NCBI RefSeq assembly: GCF_049319665.1
Contig: NZ_JBMOUD010000014.1
Location: 67,272 to 131,271, forward strand
Reading direction: 5' to 3'
DNA from: JBMOUD01 sp049319665
GTDB taxonomy: Bacteria; Pseudomonadota; Gammaproteobacteria; Enterobacterales; Enterobacteriaceae
DNA: 64,000 nt
This document shows, piece by piece, positions 59,479-64,000 of the stretch. Under the pieces are notes generated by a model, which saw nothing but the letters and a program-made list of their open reading frames with translations, had not been told where the DNA came from and did not search any database. The stretch's first letter is position 1, and every line of letters begins with the position of its first letter. The position numbers and the translations under genes were made by a program.

Positions 59479-60069
59479 ATGTCTGACTCATCAAAAGAAA
59501 CCACTGAAAGCGCCCGCGAGCGTTTGCTTGAAGCCGCCCGTGTGCTGTTCTACAACGATGGCATTGCCGCGGCGGGGATCGATGCGATTGTTAAAAAAGC
59601 CGGGGTCGCGAAAAAGAGTCTGTATAACAACTTTGCATCCAAGGCCGAGCTGGTGGCGACCTATATCGAAATTCGTCATCAAGAGTGGCTGGATTTGTAT
59701 GCTGAACGGCTCACGCAAGTGAGTACGCCAAAAGAGAAAGTATTAGCCGTATTTTTGGCTTATCAGGATCATGCTGATTATGCCTATGAGCGCGGTTTTC
59801 GCGGCTGCGGACTATTAAACGCTGCCGCCGAACTGCCAGCAGGCGCGCCGGGCAGAGTGGCGGTGCGCAAACATAAAGAGCAGGTGGAATCACTGCTGGC
59901 ACAACCGCTTGCGATACTTTGTGGCGGTGATACCGCGCGAGCCTCGCAGATTGCTAAACACTTCTCCTTTTTGCTGGAAGGGGCGATGTCGCGCGCCGGT
60001 TTGGAAGGCAACAGTGATTGCGTACAGCAGGCGACCGAGATGGCAAGCCTGATGATGGACGCGCTATGA
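59479..60069 (+). CDS. TetR/AcrR-family repressor
   Basis: 196 residues from ATG 59479, preceded by GGAGG. N-terminal HTH (LLEAARVLFYNDGIAAAGID, VAKKSLYNNFASKAELVATY) followed by a TetR_C domain (GFRGCGLLNAAAELP). It probably represses its own operon by binding the palindrome at 59411-59436. The transporter gene overlaps its stop by 4 bp, so both are under the same control. Confidence 0.92.
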   Translation: MSDSSKETTESARERLLEAARVLFYNDGIAAAGIDAIVKKAGVAKKSLYNNFASKAELVATYIEIRHQEWLDLYAERLTQVSTPKEKVLAVFLAYQDHADYAYERGFRGCGLLNAAAELPAGAPGRVAVRKHKEQVESLLAQPLAILCGGDTARASQIAKHFSFLLEGAMSRAGLEGNSDCVQQATEMASLMMDAL

Positions 60070-60998
60070 GAGCGGCATCGACAGAACGTGCTTTGGGTAT
60101 CGGCAGCGTATTGATTGCCGCCATCTTGTGGGGCACCACTGGCACCGCCGCAACCTTCGCGCCAACGGTGAGTTCAGCAGCTATCGGCGCCGTCGCGATG
60201 GGGATCGGTGGATTATTGCAGGCATTGATCGCCATAAAAAGCATCGTTAATAACGGGCAATACCTGCGCGAGCAGTGGCGCTGCCTGCTGCTGGGGGCGA
60301 TTGCCGTCGCTATCTATCCGCTGGCGTTCTACGGCTCAATGCGCCTGGCTGGGGTGACGATTGGCACCGTGGTGTCTATTGGTTCTGCGCCGCTATTATC
60401 GGCGTTGATCGAATACCGTATGGATAAATCACCGCTTACCCTGCGTTGGCTGACCGGCGCTATCCTCGGCGTTGTTGGTATGGCGCTGTTGTGTATTGCA
60501 GAAAGCAGCGGACACACAGCAAGCGAGGCGTCATCCGAGGCACTGATTGGGGTGGGGCTGGGATTACTCGCAGGCTTAACCTATGCGCTCTATTCCTGGT
60601 CGGCACGGCGTTTAATGCAGCGCGGCATTCCCTCGAAAGCGGCAATGGGCGCCACCTTTGGCCTCGGCGGTATCCTGCTGATGCCGGTACTTTTTGCCAC
60701 CGGCGCACCGTTATTAGCCTCATGGGAAAACGCCGCCGTTGGTGCCTATATGGCTCTGGTGCCGATGTTTTTGGGTTATGTCTGCTTCGGTTATGGGCTG
60801 GCACGAGTGCAAGCCAGCACCGCCACCGCCATCACCTTATTTGAACCGGTGATTGCCGCCGTGCTGGCAGTGATTATTGTCGGTGAGCGTCTGCCGGTAT
60901 TAGGCTGGACAGGTATTGGATTTATCATCGCCTGTCTGCTCTTTATCACCGCCCCGGCCAAGCGGACGATCGGTGCGAGGAAAAGCGCGGTGGGGTGA
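60066..60998 (+). CDS. EamA/DMT-family exporter
   Basis: 310 residues from ATG 60066, overlapping the repressor stop (ATGA); the upstream in-frame start at 60018 lies inside the repressor. Ten hydrophobic helices in two EamA repeats (AAILWGTTGTAATFAPT near the start, and GVGLGLLAGLTYALYSWSAR opening the second). Drug/metabolite exporter of unknown substrate, induced when the TetR repressor is released. Confidence 0.9.
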   Translation: MRAASTERALGIGSVLIAAILWGTTGTAATFAPTVSSAAIGAVAMGIGGLLQALIAIKSIVNNGQYLREQWRCLLLGAIAVAIYPLAFYGSMRLAGVTIGTVVSIGSAPLLSALIEYRMDKSPLTLRWLTGAILGVVGMALLCIAESSGHTASEASSEALIGVGLGLLAGLTYALYSWSARRLMQRGIPSKAAMGATFGLGGILLMPVLFATGAPLLASWENAAVGAYMALVPMFLGYVCFGYGLARVQASTATAITLFEPVIAAVLAVIIVGERLPVLGWTGIGFIIACLLFITAPAKRTIGARKSAVG

Positions 60999-61112
60999 GT
61001 TTTTTAGGCGTGGATATTTTATTAGGGAAGGTTATTTTCAGCTCGTTATTTCATTACATGCCTATACTCCATTAGCAGAGTTATTTCTTTATTAATCAAT
61101 ATCGAGGCCAGC

Positions 61113-61382
61113 ATGAAATATATCCTAACTGGGGCAGTGTTATTGTTATCTATCGGTGCAGCGCAGGCCGGGGAGGCGCATGTTTGTCGTTCTGAAACCC
61201 AGAAAGTACAAAAATTTATTGGGTTGTCAGATAACACGACCTTTACCTGTGGTGAGAATGTTAAAGGCAATATTCCACAACTTGCCAGTCAGGGCTGGAA
61301 AATTGTTCAGGTTACTCAGCAGGTTGAGAGCTTGGGCGCCTCGCCGACCAGTTATTACGAGCTGGTGGTTCAGAAGCCTTAA
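61113..61382 (+). CDS. Small exported protein
   Basis: 89 residues with a signal peptide (cleavage near AAQAGEAH, residue 20). The mature part has two cysteines (HVCRSE, FTCGEN) and ends LASQGWKIVQVTQQ ... YYELVVQK, a layout like small DUF4177-type proteins. GAGG precedes the ATG. Function unknown. Confidence 0.65.
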   Translation: MKYILTGAVLLLSIGAAQAGEAHVCRSETQKVQKFIGLSDNTTFTCGENVKGNIPQLASQGWKIVQVTQQVESLGASPTSYYELVVQKP

Positions 61383-61500
61383 TTAATCGTTATCCCCGTC
61401 ATACTTGATATTGCCTGAGCTTTGGCTAGGTTACTCGCCCCATCCTTGGGGCTTACCTCGCGGGCCAGCGCAAGGAGCCGTTCAAATCAGTTCCACGTTG
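61383..61500. repeat. Degenerate copy of the Yersinia/Serratia-type intergenic repeat
   Basis: CCCCGTCATACTTGATATTG with GCCCCATCCTTGGGGC and GCGCAAGGAGCCG internal segments resembles the reverse complement of the repeat at 23878-24006 (CCGTCATACTTCAAGATG ...). More diverged, one end only clear. Confidence 0.5.
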
Positions 61501-61559
61501 ATTCATCGTTCCCTTGCTAGACATTAATAGATTTTTTGGCCGCCAGATTATTGATAATA

Positions 61560-61586
61560 AAAAGTCTCCGGTGCGGAGGCTTTTTA
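61560..61586. terminator. Bidirectional rho-independent terminator
   Basis: AAAAGTCTCCG pairs with CGGAGGCTTTTT around GTG. A-run on the left and T-run on the right allow termination in both directions, between the exported-protein gene and the convergent membrane-protein gene. Confidence 0.8.
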
Positions 61587-61621
61587 AATTAAAACTCATA
61601 TTAGTTAGAGATTTCCATTTA

Positions 61622-61825
61622 TTAATTACTATTTATTTTTCTTCTGATGATATGAATGAGAATGTAGTAACAAATAATCGTTATTAGCATTAACCAAAAC
61701 CAGTATTTCTCAGAATATCGATGAAAGAAATATCCTGAAGCGATAGCAACTACGATTGCAAATGGATTGACGATTATATCGTCAATGAGGAGTTCAAGCT
61801 GTTTCCCTTTCGCTTTTCTAACCAT
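61622..61825 (-). CDS. Small membrane protein
   Basis: 67 residues, AT-rich, with AAGGA before ATG 61825. A basic start (VRKAKGKQ), then two hydrophobic segments at about 20-34 and 43-60. Family unknown. The AT-rich composition hints at recent acquisition. Confidence 0.5.
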   Translation of the reverse strand: MVRKAKGKQLELLIDDIIVNPFAIVVAIASGYFFHRYSEKYWFWLMLITIICYYILIHIIRRKINSN

Positions 61826-62231
61826 TATTTAGTAATCCTTATAATAATGTAATAGAGTGTTTTTAATTATATGTTTACTCTTTTTAGCATAACTAATTGC
61901 TTTTTGTATTGCTGAATCTATTTTCTGCCTACCCCAGCCATAAATCTAAAACGGCTATCAATAAACGGAGATGCTTTTATCGTTACGCACCACGTCTTCA
62001 GAAAATGAGCGGAAAGTGTAAAAGGCACAACTTGAAGCCACCGGAACACCTCAAAAATCCCCTATACGCTAAATCAGCAATTTTGAATCATTCCTCCCTT
62101 AATCCCACCCGGATGTGATTTGTCTTGAGGCGAATACCAACAGCATAAATAGACGAATGCGCATTATTGTGCTTTATTTTTTATGTTACGTTTTGAATAC
62201 ATTTTTTACAAATAATTAACAGGACAAAAGG
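61826..62231. other. Gap upstream of the autotransporter gene
   Basis: 406 AT-rich bases. I see no convincing gene; a 73-codon frame at 61897-62118 has no ribosome-binding site or recognisable similarity. The autotransporter promoter presumably lies here (TTTTTATGTTACG region near 62180). Confidence 0.5.
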
Positions 62232-64000
62232 ATGGTATTAGGGATGGAAAGGAAAAATCGAAGAATAACATTACTATTTTGCCTTGCCACTATCGGCAGT
62301 ACTCAGGCGCAACCTTATACGGAACAAGGAAAATTAGGTGATCCGGGCAGTTGGCGGAGTGCAGAATTTAATGCCGAATGGGGCTTAGGGGCTATCCATG
62401 CCGATGATGCTTATGCTGCCGGATATACTGGAAAAGGCATTAAGTTAGGTATTTTTGATCAACCTGTTTACGCCGGACATCCTGATTTTGCATCGGGTAA
62501 TAAGGTTATTAATTTGGTGACTCAAGGGATCCGCGAATATACCGACCCCTATATTCCCGTAAAGCGGGGAGATGCGTTTATTTATGACGGTTCACCGAGC
62601 GTGGGTTCCGACGGAAAATTAGGTTCCCATGGTACCCATGTTGGCGGTATCGCTGCGGGTCCACGTAATGGTAATGCAATGCACGGAGTGGCATTTGATG
62701 CACAGATTATCAGTGCCGATAATGGTGATCCCGGGCCGGAGGATGGCATTATCTTGGGTAACGATGGGGCAGTATATCAAGCCGGTTGGAATGCCTTGGT
62801 GGCCAGTGGCGCCAGAATTATTAATAATAGCTGGGGCATTGGTATTACCGACAAATTTGCCAAAGGCGGCAGAGATCCGGCTTATCCCCACTTTACGGTG
62901 GATGATGCGCAAAAGCAGTTTGATCAAATCAAGCTTATCCTTGGCACAAAACCTGGCGGCGCTTATCAGGGCGCGATTGATGCATCACGCAGTAATATTC
63001 TGACCATTTTTGCTGCTGGGAACGATTATAATCTCAATAATCCAGATGCAATGGGTGGGCTGGCTTATTTTGTCCCCGATATTGCCCCAAACTGGCTCAC
63101 CGTGGCCAGCCTGGCTCGGGATAATGCCTCAAGTAATGTTGTACCTTATACCATCAGTAGCTTCTCTTCGCGTTGCGGCTATACCGCCAGTTTCTGTGTG
63201 TCCGCACCGGGAAGCGCTATCTACAGCACCGTTATCAATGGAACATCCAGCGAAGATCTCACCACCGGCTATGGCAATAAAAGTGGTACTTCGATGGCGG
63301 CACCTCATGTGGCGGGCAGTGCTGCGGTATTAATGCAGCGTTTCCCATACTTTAGCGCCGCACAAATTTCCGATGTATTAAAAACTACTGCCACCGATAT
63401 AGGCGCACCGGGCATCGATGCGCTCTATGGTTGGGGAATGATTAATCTCAGTAAGGCGATTAATGGCCCGGGTATGTTTATTACCGAGCAGGATATTCCA
63501 GCTGAGTTTCGTATCCCGGATCCCGAGGGGCTGGCTTATGGCACCGGGCAGTTTGTCGCCAACTTACCTGGGATAGGGGCAGTGCTTGATGCTGGTAAAC
63601 CGACACAACGTATCTGTGACGATGTGCATTGTGGTGTAGATATCTGGAGCAATGATATCTCTGGCCACGGCGGTTTGACCAAGGAAGGTGTCGGGGCACT
63701 GGTATTAACCGGCAACAATACCTATAGCGGACCGACCTGGGTTAATCAGGGCTTGCTGGCTATCAATGGCTCTCTGACCTCAGACGTTAGTGTTCAAAGC
63801 GGCGGTATTATTGGCGGCGCTGGTACCTTGGGTTCATTGCATGCATTGAGCGGCGGTACCGTGGCGCCAGGTAATTCGATTGGTACATTAAATGTGACCA
63901 ACAACGTGAGTTTTGATGCGGGATCTCGTTACGCGGTAGAAGTTGATAACAATGGCAACAGCGATCGGATTCAGAGTGCGGGTACGGCGACACTTAACGG
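62232..64000 (+). CDS. Subtilisin-like serine protease autotransporter, 5' part
   Basis: The frame from ATG 62232 is open to the window end (589 residues visible). AGGA lies 7 bp upstream; ATG 62244 is an alternative. Signal peptide to about residue 26 (CLATIGSTQAQ). Peptidase S8 domain at about 50-410 with the full triad: Asp in KLGIFDQPVYAGHPDF, His in GSHGTHVGGIAAG, Ser in GTSMAAPHVAGSAAV, and oxyanion Asn in ILTIFAAGNDYN. From about residue 480, GALVLTGNNTYSGPTWVNQG and GGTVAPGNSIGTLNV are the passenger beta-helix repeats typical of autotransporters; the C-terminal beta barrel must lie beyond the window. Similar to SphB1/Ssp-type proteases that act at the cell surface. Confidence 0.92.
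   Translation, partial: MVLGMERKNRRITLLFCLATIGSTQAQPYTEQGKLGDPGSWRSAEFNAEWGLGAIHADDAYAAGYTGKGIKLGIFDQPVYAGHPDFASGNKVINLVTQGIREYTDPYIPVKRGDAFIYDGSPSVGSDGKLGSHGTHVGGIAAGPRNGNAMHGVAFDAQIISADNGDPGPEDGIILGNDGAVYQAGWNALVASGARIINNSWGIGITDKFAKGGRDPAYPHFTVDDAQKQFDQIKLILGTKPGGAYQGAIDASRSNILTIFAAGNDYNLNNPDAMGGLAYFVPDIAPNWLTVASLARDNASSNVVPYTISSFSSRCGYTASFCVSAPGSAIYSTVINGTSSEDLTTGYGNKSGTSMAAPHVAGSAAVLMQRFPYFSAAQISDVLKTTATDIGAPGIDALYGWGMINLSKAINGPGMFITEQDIPAEFRIPDPEGLAYGTGQFVANLPGIGAVLDAGKPTQRICDDVHCGVDIWSNDISGHGGLTKEGVGALVLTGNNTYSGPTWVNQGLLAINGSLTSDVSVQSGGIIGGAGTLGSLHALSGGTVAPGNSIGTLNVTNNVSFDAGSRYAVEVDNNGNSDRIQSAGTATLN

Noticed and set aside
62619..63333. Several 100-codon frames inside the autotransporter region
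   Set aside because: They are off-frame shadows of the continuous subtilase frame starting at 62232.
1..64000. CRISPR arrays, tRNA or rRNA genes
   Set aside because: No regularly spaced repeats, no tRNA cloverleaf or CCA-type ends, and no rRNA signature sequences were seen.

Overview
The window is chromosomal DNA from an enterobacterium, most likely one of the Yersiniaceae (Serratia/Yersinia-like). The grounds are the type VI secretion (T6SS) gene order, yghU and nimR/nimT homologues, an AAC(6')-I gene of the type found in Serratia, and degenerate intergenic repeats of the Yersinia/Serratia kind near 6522, 23880 and 61390. No tRNA, rRNA or CRISPR array was found. The genus is an inference.

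Region 1 (1-25955) is most of one T6SS locus on the + strand: the 3' part of tssM, then tagF, tssA, tssB, tssC, hcp, tagH(fha), pppA, an unnamed periplasmic gene, tagJ, tssE, tssF, tssG, tssH(clpV), ppkA and vgrG. PpkA, PppA, the FHA protein and TagF together make up a threonine-phosphorylation control circuit; TssB/C form the sheath, Hcp/VgrG the tube and tip, TssE/F/G the baseplate and ClpV the recycling ATPase. Two accessory insertions interrupt the core: an AT-rich effector/immunity-like trio between tssC and hcp (6628-7703), and four exported proteins, three with LprI/DUF1311-type domains, between hcp and tagH (9103-11416).

Region 2 (26023-32057), behind vgrG, is an AT-rich island of small exported proteins. 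Two paralogue pairs share a C-terminal domain but have different N-terminal domains, and there is an ADP-ribosylglycohydrolase resembling Tri1-type T6SS immunity proteins with no ADP-ribosyltransferase partner in view. I read the island as an immunity stockpile.

Region 3 (32204-39941) holds an Eag (DUF1795) chaperone, a prePAAR/PAAR/Rhs effector with an RNase-like C-terminal toxin and its immunity gene, then a graveyard of displaced rhs 3' ends: three decayed copies of the rhs core, each next to an orphan immunity gene, a toxin remnant or an exported protein. An ISL3-family insertion sequence closes this region (about 39934-41250).

Region 4 (41385-47208) is a mosaic accessory segment: an AAC(6')-I aminoglycoside acetyltransferase, a colicin E1-like pore-forming bacteriocin with a convergent immunity gene, a serine-recombinase remnant, a stand-alone protein with the Ser-Gly-Cys...His signature of CNF/BLF1-type glutamine deamidases, a P4-like satellite phage regulatory remnant (icd leader and C4-type antisense RNA), and a nitroreductase with its TetR regulator that share a matching operator.

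Region 5 (47360-61825) is metabolic and regulatory chromosome: amidohydrolase, transporters, RcnB-like, AraC, PEBP, YghU, AlkC-like, WYL regulator, LysR, NimT/NimR, TetR and an EamA exporter. Several genes have clear palindromic operators. Region 6 (62232 to the end) is the 5' part of a subtilisin-type autotransporter that runs off the window.
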